NCBI GenBank assembly: GCA_029260765.1 | Contig: JAJDCP010000060.1 | Span: 1 to 64,000, forward strand | Source: Planctomycetota bacterium | GTDB lineage: Bacteria > Planctomycetota > J058 > JAJDCP01 | Length of the DNA: 64,000 bases | Direction of reading: 5' to 3' | In this document: in pieces, positions 32,356 through 41,276 of the stretch | How positions within the stretch are numbered: position 1 is the first letter of the stretch | Layout of the letters: the number at the start of each line of letters is the position of its first letter | Notes under the pieces: model-generated | Databases searched by the model: none | What the model was told of the DNA's origin: nothing | The model's input: only the letters and a program-made list of their open reading frames with translations | Made by a program: the position numbers and the translations under genes

Positions 32356-32590
32356 GGGTGTAGTGCCGCGGGCGGTTCCCCCAGGCTCCTTCGGGGACTT
32401 TCTGAGGGAACGCAACGCAGCGGCGCAGAGGCGCTCCAGGCGTCGGTTCGCCCTTGTGCCGTTGGTCTTCAGGCGGAATCGGATTCGGTGTCCAGAGCTC
32501 CTGACATGGGCCAGTTTGTCGTGCGCCTCCGCTCCGGATTATTCGCTCGGGTATGGTCCACACCTTCGAACGGCTGGGAACCGCCTGTAG
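32356..32590. other. Start of a 740-bp gap rich in repeats
   Basis: No gene seen. This is the unremarkable first third of the long gap between the zinc-ribbon kinase and exonuclease III. The remaining two thirds are occupied by REP-like palindromes, a dispersed repeat and a small mobile element. Confidence 0.4.
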
Positions 32591-32609
32591 CGTCGGTCTA
32601 TGACCGACG
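32591..32609. repeat. REP-like hairpin
   Basis: CGTCGGTCTATGACCGACG forms a perfect 8-bp stem with a TAT loop, preceded by CTGTAG. The CTGTAG-plus-palindrome design resembles the reverse reading of CTACAG beside the hairpin in the dispersed repeat at about 47-70. Such units are usually extragenic palindromes copied by a RAYT transposase; none is in the window. Confidence 0.6.
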
Positions 32610-32686
32610 GATAGACCGATTCGTCTGGGGGAACCCAGAATCCCTGGATTCAACCTCTGCCAGGGCTCCTTCCGGCGCTCACAGAG

Positions 32687-32891
32687 GCTGTCTCAGGGAA
32701 TGCTTGGATGCCTGAGACTGATCCCTGAGGGCAACCTCGGACCCCTGCGACTCGGTGGAAAAGGCCGACTTTTCTTCTTGTAGGGGAGGGGTTTATCCCC
32801 TCCCGCGGACCTCACGGGCGGGGGTAAACCCCGCCCCTACATGACAATCCAGAGCAGTTATATGGCGGAGACGCGTTCCCTGAGACAGCCT
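32687..32891. mobile_element. 205-bp MITE-like insertion with inverted ends and 9-bp target duplication
   Basis: The left end GGCTGTCTCAGGGAATGC (32686-32703) and right end GCGTTCCCTGAGACAGCC (32873-32890) are inverted copies with 17 of 18 bases paired. CTCACAGAG occurs on both sides (32678-32686 and 32892-32900) but once in the empty copy at 51-59. It has no open frame of note, so it must be moved in trans by a transposase elsewhere. Inside it, at 32779-32840, is the palindromic element related to 22993-23188. The exact family is not recognised. Confidence 0.75.
32779..32840. repeat. 62-bp palindromic GC-rich element (compact copy)
   Basis: TTGTAGGGGAGGGGTTTATC and GTAAACCCCGCCCCTAC form the two arms of an imperfect hairpin with internal stems (GGGGAGGGG...CCCCTCCC and GGGCGGGG...CCCCGCCC). 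It is nested in the MITE-like insertion. The related copy at 22993 contains a tandem array in place of the spacer. Confidence 0.7.
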
Positions 32892-33095
32892 CTCACAGAG
32901 CGCCGCTACAGAAGACGGATTCGATTCGTGCGTGCTTCACAATGTTGGAGGCGGTCGCGACGGATAGTCGCCGCCCATACCCCTCCAGGCCCATTGCTGC
33001 AAGCCGATGTCAGGAGCCCAGGAATCAGACTCCGGTTCGGCGTCGGCCATAGGCCTGTGTTAGACTGCCGGCCATCCCCAGCCGCGGAGTCTGCC

Positions 33096-33866
33096 ATGAA
33101 GATCGTAACCTGGAATGTCAACTCGCTGAAGGCGCGCCAGGATTTCGTCAGCCTCTACTTGGAGGCTGCGGACCCCGACATCCTCTGCCTGCAAGAGCTC
33201 AAGCTCGAAAGCGACAAGGTTCCCCGGGAGATGTTCGAAGAGCGTGGCTACCAGCTCGCGATCCATGGGCAGAAGCAATGGAATGGCGTACTGATCGCCT
33301 CGAAGCTCCCTCTCACCGATGTCTGGACCGGTCTACCCGAGGGCGACGACGGTGAAGCACGCCTGGTCGCCGCGACCGTCGGGGGAGTGCGCCTGGTCAA
33401 CCTCTATTGCCCCCAGGGGCAGAGCGCAGACTCTCCGAAGTTCGCCTACAAGCTGCGTTTCTACCGGGCGTTGCGCGACTGGCTCGCCGCAGGACTCGAG
33501 GCCGGCCCGCCGCTGGTGGTCCTGGGGGACCTGAATGTCGCGCCGCGGGCTGAGGACATCTATGATGCGAAGAAGTTCGAGAATGTCCCCTCATTCCATC
33601 CGCTCGAACACGAGCAATGGCGCGCGCTCGAGGCGCTGGGGCTGCGAGACGCGGTGCTTCCGCATATCAAGTCAGGCAGCTTCAGTTTCTGGGATTACCG
33701 GGGAGGGGCCTTCCGCTTCAACAAGGGCATGCGCATCGACCACGTGTTGGTCAGTGAGGGTCTGTTGCCGCGTGTCAAGACCGCCTGGATCGACCGCGAT
33801 GCGCGCAAGAAGAAGCAGGGCCTGACCGCGTCAGACCATGCACCTGTGGGCATCGAGTTGCTGTAG
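33096..33866 (+). CDS. xthA: Exodeoxyribonuclease III
   Basis: A 256-residue AP endonuclease / 3'-5' exonuclease of base-excision repair. All family motifs are present: MKIVTWNVNSLKAR (Asn of the active site), DILCLQELKL with the metal-binding Glu, YNG-type region as WNGVLIASK, GDLNVAP with catalytic Asp and Asn, FSFWDYR, RIDHVL and the final SDHAPVGIEL with the Asp-His pair. Length and end match the XthA class exactly. The longer open frame from 32841 crosses the dispersed repeat and is not needed. It converges with the NYN gene with only 11 bp between stop codons. Confidence 0.95.
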   Translation: MKIVTWNVNSLKARQDFVSLYLEAADPDILCLQELKLESDKVPREMFEERGYQLAIHGQKQWNGVLIASKLPLTDVWTGLPEGDDGEARLVAATVGGVRLVNLYCPQGQSADSPKFAYKLRFYRALRDWLAAGLEAGPPLVVLGDLNVAPRAEDIYDAKKFENVPSFHPLEHEQWRALEALGLRDAVLPHIKSGSFSFWDYRGGAFRFNKGMRIDHVLVSEGLLPRVKTAWIDRDARKKKQGLTASDHAPVGIELL

Positions 33867-33877
33867 CAGACCCTGGC

Positions 33878-34666
33878 CTACTTGGCGTTGGGCCCGAAGT
33901 CGGCGATGATGTAGCCGCCGGAGCGCTCGTCTTTCTCGATATCGAGCAGCTTCTCATCGCGCAGCGTCTCGAGCAGTCCATTGAAGCTGCGGAAACCGTA
34001 ATAGCTCTCGTTGAACTGCGGACGCTTGCGCTTGAGAGTCTGCTTGACCATCGAACCCCAGACCGTGTCATCACGTTCCTGGAACAGGGACTCGACGATA
34101 TCGAGCACCAGGTCGATGACCTCGTTGCGGTCGCCCCGTCCGGCCTGTTTGGGTTCGGACTTCTTGCTGGCCTTAGCTTTGGGGGCCTTGTGCGAGACGC
34201 GTTTGCGCACCAGGTCATCATAGAAGATGAACTCGTCGCAATTGTCGACCAGCAGGTCGCTGGAAGAGCCCTTGACCCCGACGCCGATGACCTTCTTGTT
34301 GTTCTCGCGGAGCTTGCTGACCAGCGGCGAGAAGTCGCTGTCGCCCGTCACCAACGCGAACACACTGAGGTGCGGTTTCGTGTAGCAGAGGTCCAGGGCG
34401 TCGACGACCAGACGGATGTCGGCCGAGTTTTTTCCCGAGTAGCTGACGTGAGGAATCTCTATCAGCTCGAACGCCGCCTCATGCATAGGCCGCTTGGCGG
34501 CCTTGTAGCGGCTCCAGTCACAGTATGCCTTCTTGACAACGATCTGGCCCTTATCGAGCAGACGTTGCAGGCAGAGGTCGATGTCGAATTCGCCGTATTT
34601 TGCTTCGCGCGACCCCAGCGCGACATTTTCGTAGTCGCAGAAAACGGCAATATTGGGTGTAGTCAT
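33878..34666 (-). CDS. NYN-domain RNase with C-terminal OST-HTH/LOTUS domain
   Basis: A 262-residue protein of the LabA/DUF88 type. Residues 1-155 are a NYN (PIN-like) nuclease domain: IAVFCDYENVALG with the first Asp, KNSADIRLVVDALDLCY with the second, and LVTGDSDFSPLVSKLREN with the third acidic cluster. After a Lys-rich linker (KAPKAKASKKSEPK), residues about 185-258 form an OST-HTH/LOTUS winged helix (VKQTLKRKRPQFNESYYGFR, then FNGLLETLRDEKLLDI), which binds RNA or G-quadruplex RNA in relatives. The pair predicts an RNA-processing or RNA-decay enzyme. ATG at 34666; no operon partner. Confidence 0.9.
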   Translation of the reverse strand: MTTPNIAVFCDYENVALGSREAKYGEFDIDLCLQRLLDKGQIVVKKAYCDWSRYKAAKRPMHEAAFELIEIPHVSYSGKNSADIRLVVDALDLCYTKPHLSVFALVTGDSDFSPLVSKLRENNKKVIGVGVKGSSSDLLVDNCDEFIFYDDLVRKRVSHKAPKAKASKKSEPKQAGRGDRNEVIDLVLDIVESLFQERDDTVWGSMVKQTLKRKRPQFNESYYGFRSFNGLLETLRDEKLLDIEKDERSGGYIIADFGPNAK

Positions 34667-34886
34667 AGCTCAAGACGATAACGGTCCAGGTGGTTACAGC
34701 AAGTCTCGTGTCGGAAAAATCGAGCTAGCGGTCGTCAGACTCTGCGCGTGCCGTGGCGAGCAAACCGTCAGATCCGGCCTGGGGGGCCAGCTGACCCGGA
34801 CTGGAACAGCGCGCGTCTTGCGGAGGACCGGTTTTGCGCGAGCTCGGCGTATCGGCTACCGATGGTAGCTGAGGGAGACAACTCTT

Positions 34887-37367
34887 ATGACATACCGGCT
34901 CGTCTTGTTCGTAGCCCTGTGCATGTTCCTGTCCGCAGACACCCTGGTGCTCACCAACGGCCAGCGCTTCGAGGGACAGCTGGAGAGCGTCAGTGACGAC
35001 GAGGTGGTGCTGGTGATCGGCGGGGGCCGGCTCCGCTTCCGCCGTTCCCAGGTGGCCGAGATCATCCGTACGGCCGATGCCTCAGACGGTGCCGAGTCCG
35101 AGAATGCGGAGCAGGTCGATCCGTATGCCTTGGCCCGCGAGCCTTATTTCTTCGCGGGCCACAGCCTGTGGTTGCCCCCTGCCCAGGTGTCCCTCGAAGG
35201 CGAGCTGGACGAGCTGCCGGGGATGCTGCTGGTTGCGGTCGACTGCCTGGGAACCCGCTTCCGCAGGCGCCCTGACGCGCGGGCTCAGGTCGTGGCCGTC
35301 GAGCGGGACAGCGCGGCCCACCGAAGTCTCAAGCAGGCCCCCCGTGGCGCCCAGGTCGAGCTGCAGCTGCGTTGCGAGCAGCGCACGCGCCGGCCTGGGG
35401 GGGTGGTGCAGACCTGGTACCTGCTAGCGGTCGAGCAGGCGCGGGTCTGTGAGGACAAGACCTGGTCCGAGCTGCACATGGGCTATGACCGCTATCTGGG
35501 GCAGCGGTTTACGCTCTTCATGCGCTTCGCAGACCCGTTGATTGCCGGCGAGCTGGGCACATACAGCCTGGTCGTGGCCGAGAGCGAGCCGGGATTCGAC
35601 CTCGGCAACCACGAGCGGCCTGCGGGTTGGCTGAATCCGGTGGTGCTCAAACGCAAGCCGCCCGAGTTGCCTCATGGGCCGCTGGCTCCTTTCTGCCGGG
35701 TGCGCGTGCGCGTCGAAGAGATCATGATCGACGATCCCGATCGGGGCAGGCAGTCCGTCGGGCTGGCCGTGATCGAGCAGGCGTGGCCGCTGCAGGCTGC
35801 CGAGGCCTTCGGCGCGCCCGCCTTGTTGACAGGAAGCATGGGAGGCGACCAACTCGACGGCGGCCTGCTGACCGATCCTGTAGCCGTGGCGGGGTACCCC
35901 GAGCGCTTCGTCGGCGAGACCTTCCTGCTTCCGGGCAGAGCGACGTTGGGCGATGCCTTCGAGCGCGACACTGATGTTCGGGGCCTGCAAGTGGTCGAGC
36001 TCTCCAGCCTGGCCGCCTCGTTCGGGCGCGACGCCGCGGGAGGCCAGGTGGTGCTGGCCACCGAACAGCATGGTGCCGTGGCGAGGACGCTCGCGCAGCT
36101 CGGCTACCAGGCTCCGGTCATCCTCGAGGTGCAGCTGCAAGAGCGACGCCGCCGGCTGGGTGGGGTGCTCGAGATCGGCTACTACCTGGGAAGTGTTGTC
36201 GGCGTCCAACGCTGGACAGACACGGAGTGGTTCCCGTTGATGAACGGCTGGCAGGAGCTGCGGGGCCAGCGCTTCCATCTGTTGCTACGCCCCGATGGCC
36301 TGATTGCCGCAGACCTGTTCCTGGACGACGGGGCGCGGCCGTTGCTGGCCTCATACAGCGACCAGCATCAGACGCCGCGCTCGTCGTTCAAGCACCGACT
36401 GCTGCCCGTACTCCCGCAGGATGCCGACAGTCAGGCGGCCTTGGGACCGGTTCTGGCAGAGGCTTCAGGATTCTGTCGGGTGGAGGTCGAGATCAGCGAC
36501 GGGCGTCTGGCCAACGAGGCGCACGATCCGGTCGGCGTCGCCCGTATCCTCGCCCTGCAGCCACTTCAGACCCGCGCCGAAACGAACCCGTCGCGAGCGA
36601 CCGATGCAGTCGTTCGCGACCACGTGGCCTACCACGAGCTACTGCCCGACCAGGATGACCTGCAGGAGTGGTTCGAAGACCGCCGCGAGGAGCTCAGACG
36701 TCAACTCTACCGGGACCTGAGCGCCGAGGAAAAGTCTGCCCCCCGGTCGGCCTACCGCTGGGTCGACGGCGGAGGCACGCTGCGCTGGGGCGACCAGCTC
36801 CCGAGCGGAAGCCTGCGCGCGGTCTGGGAGCTGGGCACGCGCACGATCAGCGTGTCGAACAGCTACAGCTATTTCTCGGGCCCGAACACTGTCACCACCA
36901 TGGACTTTGGCACATCGACCCGGACCGTGGCGAGCTGGCATCGTCTGCTGTGGAATCGGACCCGCAGCCTGATGGAGCGGCCCGAGCTGGGGCCTAGCGA
37001 GGCGCGTTTCGATGCGCTGGCCCAGGCTGCCGAGCAGCTCCGCCCTGCACGCAACACCAGCGTCGGGACCATCATCGCTGTTGAAGAGCAGGGACGGCTG
37101 CGCTTCTTGCGCGCCGACGTCGCCCAGCGTGCGGACATGATCGCCCTCTGGGAGACCAGCGAGAGCCGACAGAATCCCGCCGCGAAGGAACGCCTGGCCG
37201 AGATGCGGACCGAGCTGGCAGAGCGTCAGGCTGAGCTCTTGCAGCTGCAGACGGACTACGCCGCGGCGCTCGCGAGCGTGCGCCATGAGGGCGTGCTGTA
37301 CCAGGCCCTGTTGGGGGAAGCCAGCGATTTTGCGACCGGACGCCTCCTGCCCATCGGCTACGAGTGA
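34887..37367 (+). CDS. Large secreted protein with an internal duplication
   Basis: An 826-residue exported protein (signal MTYRLVLFVALCMFLSADT; GAGGGAGA before the ATG). After the signal comes a short strand-rich unit, LVLTNGQRFEGQLESVSDDEVVLV, common at the front of secreted proteins in Planctomycetota and relatives. Two homologous modules of about 230 residues follow: FFAGHSLWLPPAQVSL...LQLRCEQRTRRPGGVVQTWY...LGQRFTLFMRFADP and FVGETFLLPGRATLG...LEVQLQERRRRLGGVLEIGY...RGQRFHLLLRPDG. The last 200 residues are helical and charged with a coiled coil (EMRTELAERQAELLQLQT). No catalytic motif is evident. It may be a cell-surface or matrix protein. Confidence 0.8.
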   Translation: MTYRLVLFVALCMFLSADTLVLTNGQRFEGQLESVSDDEVVLVIGGGRLRFRRSQVAEIIRTADASDGAESENAEQVDPYALAREPYFFAGHSLWLPPAQVSLEGELDELPGMLLVAVDCLGTRFRRRPDARAQVVAVERDSAAHRSLKQAPRGAQVELQLRCEQRTRRPGGVVQTWYLLAVEQARVCEDKTWSELHMGYDRYLGQRFTLFMRFADPLIAGELGTYSLVVAESEPGFDLGNHERPAGWLNPVVLKRKPPELPHGPLAPFCRVRVRVEEIMIDDPDRGRQSVGLAVIEQAWPLQAAEAFGAPALLTGSMGGDQLDGGLLTDPVAVAGYPERFVGETFLLPGRATLGDAFERDTDVRGLQVVELSSLAASFGRDAAGGQVVLATEQHGAVARTLAQLGYQAPVILEVQLQERRRRLGGVLEIGYYLGSVVGVQRWTDTEWFPLMNGWQELRGQRFHLLLRPDGLIAADLFLDDGARPLLASYSDQHQTPRSSFKHRLLPVLPQDADSQAALGPVLAEASGFCRVEVEISDGRLANEAHDPVGVARILALQPLQTRAETNPSRATDAVVRDHVAYHELLPDQDDLQEWFEDRREELRRQLYRDLSAEEKSAPRSAYRWVDGGGTLRWGDQLPSGSLRAVWELGTRTISVSNSYSYFSGPNTVTTMDFGTSTRTVASWHRLLWNRTRSLMERPELGPSEARFDALAQAAEQLRPARNTSVGTIIAVEEQGRLRFLRADVAQRADMIALWETSESRQNPAAKERLAEMRTELAERQAELLQLQTDYAAALASVRHEGVLYQALLGEASDFATGRLLPIGYE

Positions 37368-37404
37368 GAAGCTGGATCGGGAGTGCGCACGCATCCGCCC
37401 GGTG

Positions 37405-39096
37405 CTACTCGGAGCGGTCCTGCCGGGCTTCACGCTCCCCTACTTTCAGTGCACGCTGCAAGGCGGTCCTGAGTGTCTTGATGTCAAAGGGCTTGCGCAG
37501 GCTGCTAGCAAGCTCGTCCTGCGCCGTCTGCCGCAGCAGCTCATCCTGGCCATAACCGCTGCTGAGAATCACAGGCAGGCTCGGATAGAGCACCCGCAGC
37601 TCTGCCAGGCATTCAGCGCCGCTCATCTCGGGCATCGTCAGGTCCAGCAGCACACAGTCTACGGCGCCGGGTCGGTCTGCCAGCAGCTCGAGGGCTTCAC
37701 GACCGTGCCGGGCTTGCAGCACCTCGACTCCGATGTGCCGCAACATCTGTCCGGTGACCCGCCGCACGATCTCTTCGTCGTCGACCAGCAGGACTGTGGT
37801 GTGCGGCAGACTGCAACTACTTGAACCTGCGGGCCTTTCGGCTTGAGGCTGCGGCTGGGAGCTGCTGATGGGAAAGAGCACACGCATGCTGGTGCCTCGG
37901 CCCTCCTCGGAGTCGACCTGTATCCCCCCACCGTGCCCGCGCACGATGCCGAGCACGACCGACATGCCCAGGCCCCGGCCCGTGAATTTGGTCGTGAAGA
38001 ACGGATCGAACAGGTGGCGGCGGATGTCCTCTCCAAAGCCACAACCGGTGTCCACAACTTCGAGGGAGGCGTACGCGCCTGGCGCGAGCTTCTGGTCGCT
38101 GTCGGGGACGCGCGGCACGGGCAGCGAAGGACGGTAGGTTCCCGTGCGCACTGTGATCGAGCCCATCTCTCCGCCCAGGGCTTCGGACGCGTTGATGACG
38201 AGGTTCAGCACAACCTGACGGATCTGGGTGGGGTCGGCATCGATCACTGGATCGTCGTCCAACTGCAAATCCAGGCGGGCCTTCTTGGAAATCGAGACGC
38301 GCAGCATCTCTGCCATCTCGTGGATGAACGCGCTCATTCTCAGGGGGCGGACCTCGAACCTCCCGCGCCCGGAATAGGCGAGCATCTGCCGGCACAGATC
38401 CGCGGCACATTGCGCGGCCAAGCGGATCTCCTCGACCTGCGCGCGGTGGCTGCTGGCGGCATCGAGACGATGGAGCAACAAGTCGGCGTTGCCTAGCACT
38501 GCCATCAGCAGGTTGTTGAAGTCGTGCGCGATGCCGCCCGCGAGCAGGCCAAGGCTCTCGAGCTTCTGCGTCTGTTGCATCTGGGCCTCGAGCTCGAGGC
38601 GTTTCTCTTCGGCGCGCAGACGCTCGCTGATGTCCCGGGCGACGCCGATGATGCCTGCGACCTTCCCAGCCTGGAAATACGGGCGCTCGCTGACCTCGAG
38701 CATGATGAGCGAGCCATCAGCGTGGCGGATTTGGACCCTGTACGGGGGATTGACCCGGCCATGTTGGAGCGTGGCCTCGGTGAGCTTGATCGCACAGTCG
38801 TTGACCGGGTGGTCGGTCATGTACGCGGTGTAGTGTTTCTTCCATTGTTCCACCGTGTAGCCGGTGATGTTGTTGACGGCGGAAGACAGGTAGAGGAAGA
38901 CCCCATCGATGTCGTGCCGATAGACGAAGTCCCGCATGTTGTTCAGGATGAAGCGGTGCTCGCCGGCCAGGGTCTCGCCGGTTGCATGCAGGGTCTCCAG
39001 GCGCTCACGCAGCTTGGCCAGCTCTGCCTTGTCAGCATCAGCAGCCGCGTGATCCGCCGGCGCCTTCCCCTCGATGCCTTCCTCAGGTCCGTGCAC
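37405..39096 (-). CDS. PAS hybrid histidine kinase with receiver domain
   Basis: A 563-residue soluble sensor kinase. Order: N-terminal helical segment, PAS/PAC (about 45-165, GVFLYLSSAVNNITGYTVEQ ... GIIGVARDISERLRAEE), HisKA with LAGGIAHDFNNLL (phosphoacceptor His), HATPase (VLNLVINASEAL N-box, DTGCGFGEDI, RGLGMSVVLGIVRGHGG), and a C-terminal receiver (VLLVDDEEIVR, VDCVLLDLTMPEMSG with the phospho-Asp, SLRKPFD Lys). The set is that of PAS-HK-REC hybrids that pass phosphate on to another protein; no response regulator with an output domain lies nearby. The start is a GTG at 39096 with a purine-rich GAAAGAAGGG ahead. Confidence 0.93.
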   Translation of the reverse strand: MHGPEEGIEGKAPADHAAADADKAELAKLRERLETLHATGETLAGEHRFILNNMRDFVYRHDIDGVFLYLSSAVNNITGYTVEQWKKHYTAYMTDHPVNDCAIKLTEATLQHGRVNPPYRVQIRHADGSLIMLEVSERPYFQAGKVAGIIGVARDISERLRAEEKRLELEAQMQQTQKLESLGLLAGGIAHDFNNLLMAVLGNADLLLHRLDAASSHRAQVEEIRLAAQCAADLCRQMLAYSGRGRFEVRPLRMSAFIHEMAEMLRVSISKKARLDLQLDDDPVIDADPTQIRQVVLNLVINASEALGGEMGSITVRTGTYRPSLPVPRVPDSDQKLAPGAYASLEVVDTGCGFGEDIRRHLFDPFFTTKFTGRGLGMSVVLGIVRGHGGGIQVDSEEGRGTSMRVLFPISSSQPQPQAERPAGSSSCSLPHTTVLLVDDEEIVRRVTGQMLRHIGVEVLQARHGREALELLADRPGAVDCVLLDLTMPEMSGAECLAELRVLYPSLPVILSSGYGQDELLRQTAQDELASSLRKPFDIKTLRTALQRALKVGEREARQDRSE

Positions 39097-39181
39097 GCAT
39101 CGACCCTTCTTTCACTTGTTCACTAGTGTAACGGATCTGCAGCCATCCACCGGCCCGATTCGGCCTGGATCCGACGGGTCT

Positions 39182-40057
39182 TCAGTCTTCCGTCGCCTCG
39201 AGCTGCCAATCCTGCAGAGCCCGGTTTACCGCCTTTGCGCCGCTGTCCAGACCGTATTCCGCCCAATGCTGGCGGTAGCCACCGACGACGAAGGACCAGC
39301 CGTAGGCAGGCCAATAGGCTGTGGTCCAGCCCAGGAAGTGTCTGCGCATCTGGACACGTTGGTGCACCATCTCGTGGATGATGGTGACGGCCCGCGAGCG
39401 CTGCGGGTAGTCGTCCCAACGCTCCTTCTCGGCGATCACGAAGCCCCAGCTGCGCTCCTGGGCGGCATAGGACACGTCCGCTGCCCAGAGGCTGAGGGCG
39501 AAGCTGGGACTGTGCACGGCAGCCTGCACGCAACGCTCGCCATCGGGGAAGGTCCAGATCAAATTGCATCCGGAGGCCACGACACGTGTGCCCGGAGGGA
39601 AGATCTCGCTGCGCGCGTCTTCGCCCTCGTGGGTCTCGCGCCAGCGCACAGGATCGAGCTGCTCGATGTATGCCAGCGCTTGGTTGACGGCCTCGGCATC
39701 GCGGCCGATATCGACCACCGGTCCGGTGATGGGGAAGACACTCAGGTTCAGGCCGGCGGTCAACATTCCGCCCGGGCCACGCAGCAGGTTCTGGCTCCCA
39801 CCGAGCAGCTGCGCTGCGTCGAAGCTGACCAGACCTTGCACAAGCATGGCAGGACTCTCGAGTAGATCACTGCTGGCCAGCAGCAGGTGTCCCAGCTCGC
39901 GAACCAGCGGCAGCTCGGAGTCGGCCGCCTGGAAGCCCAGCCAGCCCATGCCCTTGGCCGGCCAGCCCAGCGGATTGGCGCTGTGGCTGAAAGGGGCCGG
40001 GGCGGCACATCCCACCATCAAAAAAAGGCTGCTCAGCAGGCACACCCGTAAGCGCAT
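39182..40057 (-). CDS. Lipoprotein with HExxH motif
   Basis: A 291-residue lipoprotein: MRLRVCLLSSLFLMVGC is a textbook lipobox (Cys17), with GAGGTG before the ATG at 40057. The mature part is helical, Trp- and Leu-rich (GWLGFQAADSELPLVRELGH), then turns into an alpha/beta portion with TIIHEMVHQRVQMRRHFLGW. HEMVH fits the zinc-metalloprotease motif HExxH, though a third ligand is not assigned. The tail (TAYWPAYGWSFVVGGYRQHW) is aromatic. The open frame extends upstream without a signal and was trimmed. It is divergent from the thioredoxin gene at 40346. Protease activity is inference from one motif. Confidence 0.75.
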   Translation of the reverse strand: MRLRVCLLSSLFLMVGCAAPAPFSHSANPLGWPAKGMGWLGFQAADSELPLVRELGHLLLASSDLLESPAMLVQGLVSFDAAQLLGGSQNLLRGPGGMLTAGLNLSVFPITGPVVDIGRDAEAVNQALAYIEQLDPVRWRETHEGEDARSEIFPPGTRVVASGCNLIWTFPDGERCVQAAVHSPSFALSLWAADVSYAAQERSWGFVIAEKERWDDYPQRSRAVTIIHEMVHQRVQMRRHFLGWTTAYWPAYGWSFVVGGYRQHWAEYGLDSGAKAVNRALQDWQLEATED

Positions 40058-40345
40058 GGACACCTCGCGATGTTTCGACGTTCCATTGTACGTAACGGCG
40101 TGCGCCTGCGCTGAGACTGTGAAGCTTCTGCCCCAAGAACTTCCTGCACCCTCCACGCCGTCCTTCCGGCGGAGTGATTTTTTTGCCAGACCGGACGAAT
40201 GTTCAGGCGGGGAACCCGTCTGTGGGTGAGGACGTTCTGCAGAGTACGATGCAATTTTCCCACACTCTGCGTCGTGTCCCGTATCCGTACAAAGTGGAAC
40301 GTCGGTTGCGTCCCGCTTTTCAGTTAGTATCCACAGGAGGATCTC
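40058..40345. other. Divergent promoter region
   Basis: This 288-bp gap separates the start of the HExxH lipoprotein (minus) from the thioredoxin (plus) and must hold both promoters. ACAGGAGGA precedes the thioredoxin ATG. An isolated run of seven T at about 40170 has no clear hairpin in front of it. Confidence 0.4.
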
Positions 40346-41251
40346 ATGTCCTGGAAGAAAACAGCCCTGGTCGCCCTGCTGGCCGCCTGCGCGCTCCCTG
40401 CCCTGGCCGACAAAGAGGGGTGGGTGACCGATTTCGAGGCTGCCAAGAAACAAGCCGCCGAAGAAGGCAAGCACCTCTTGCTGGACTTCACCGGCTCGGA
40501 CTGGTGTGGCTGGTGCATCAAGCTGGACGAAGAGGTCTTCAGTCAAGCGGCCTTCAAAGACAGCGCACCGGAGAGCTATATCCTGGTCGAGCTCGATTTC
40601 CCCAACGCCGTTCCTCAGCCCGAAGAGCTGAAGGCGCAGAATGCGAAGTTGCAACAAGAGTACGAAGTGCAGGGTTTCCCCACGATCATCCTGCTCAACT
40701 CCGACGGCGAAATGTACGGCCAGACGGGCTACCGTGAAGGCGGTCCCGAGGCCTACCTCGAGCACCTGACCGAGCTGCGCGCCAATGGTGACGAGATGGC
40801 CGCCTGCCAGGCTGAAGCCGACGGTCTCGAAGGTGCCGAAAAGGCTGTGGCCCTGGACAAGCTCGCCGACATGCGCTCGACCAACGGGCTGCCCGCGGGC
40901 GACCTCGGTGACCAGATCATCGAGCTCGACGCAGACAACGCTGCCGGCTTGCGCAACAAGCACCTGGCTGCCAAGAAGCTGGACATGGTTCCCGAGCTCG
41001 CCAATGGCGGTGACATGGATGGCGCTTTGGTGGCTGTCGAAGAAGCTCTGACGCTCGAGCCCGCGGGCGAGACGCTTCAGCTGGCACTGTTCTACAAGGC
41101 TCTGTTGTTTCTGAATACAGAAAAAGTCGACGAAGCCAAAGTCCAACTCGAAGCGGCCCGTGACGTCGATGCAGAGAGTGATCTCGGCAAGCGTTGTGTC
41201 ATGATCCTCGAAGACCTGGCAAAAGAAGACGGTCAGGGAGACGGTGAGTAA
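40346..41251 (+). CDS. Secreted thioredoxin-fold protein with WCGWC site and TPR-like tail
   Basis: A 301-residue exported protein (signal MSWKKTALVALLAACALPALA; AGGAGGA before the ATG). Residues about 24-145 are a thioredoxin-like fold: KHLLLDFTGSDWCGWCIKLD with active-site WCGWC at 53-57 and YEVQGFPTIILLN with the cis-Pro. This 'DFTGSDWCGWC' style is frequent in Planctomycetota and Bacteroidota. The last 140 residues are acidic helical repeats (AVEEALTLEPAGETLQLALF) resembling TPRs. It is probably a periplasmic disulfide reductase or oxidase working on envelope proteins. A strong terminator follows at 41282. Confidence 0.88.
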   Translation: MSWKKTALVALLAACALPALADKEGWVTDFEAAKKQAAEEGKHLLLDFTGSDWCGWCIKLDEEVFSQAAFKDSAPESYILVELDFPNAVPQPEELKAQNAKLQQEYEVQGFPTIILLNSDGEMYGQTGYREGGPEAYLEHLTELRANGDEMAACQAEADGLEGAEKAVALDKLADMRSTNGLPAGDLGDQIIELDADNAAGLRNKHLAAKKLDMVPELANGGDMDGALVAVEEALTLEPAGETLQLALFYKALLFLNTEKVDEAKVQLEAARDVDAESDLGKRCVMILEDLAKEDGQGDGE

Positions 41252-41276
41252 TGGACTCCCCGTCCAGGCAGTCTAC

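Larger units (their letters stand above)
32628..33029. repeat. Dispersed intergenic repeat, copy B, split by an insertion
   Basis: The two halves, 32628-32686 and 32901-33029, match positions 1-59 and 60-188 of the window. The insertion between them sits exactly inside the repeat's hairpin and has duplicated CTCACAGAG. The right half ends about 65 bp before exonuclease III. Confidence 0.75.
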
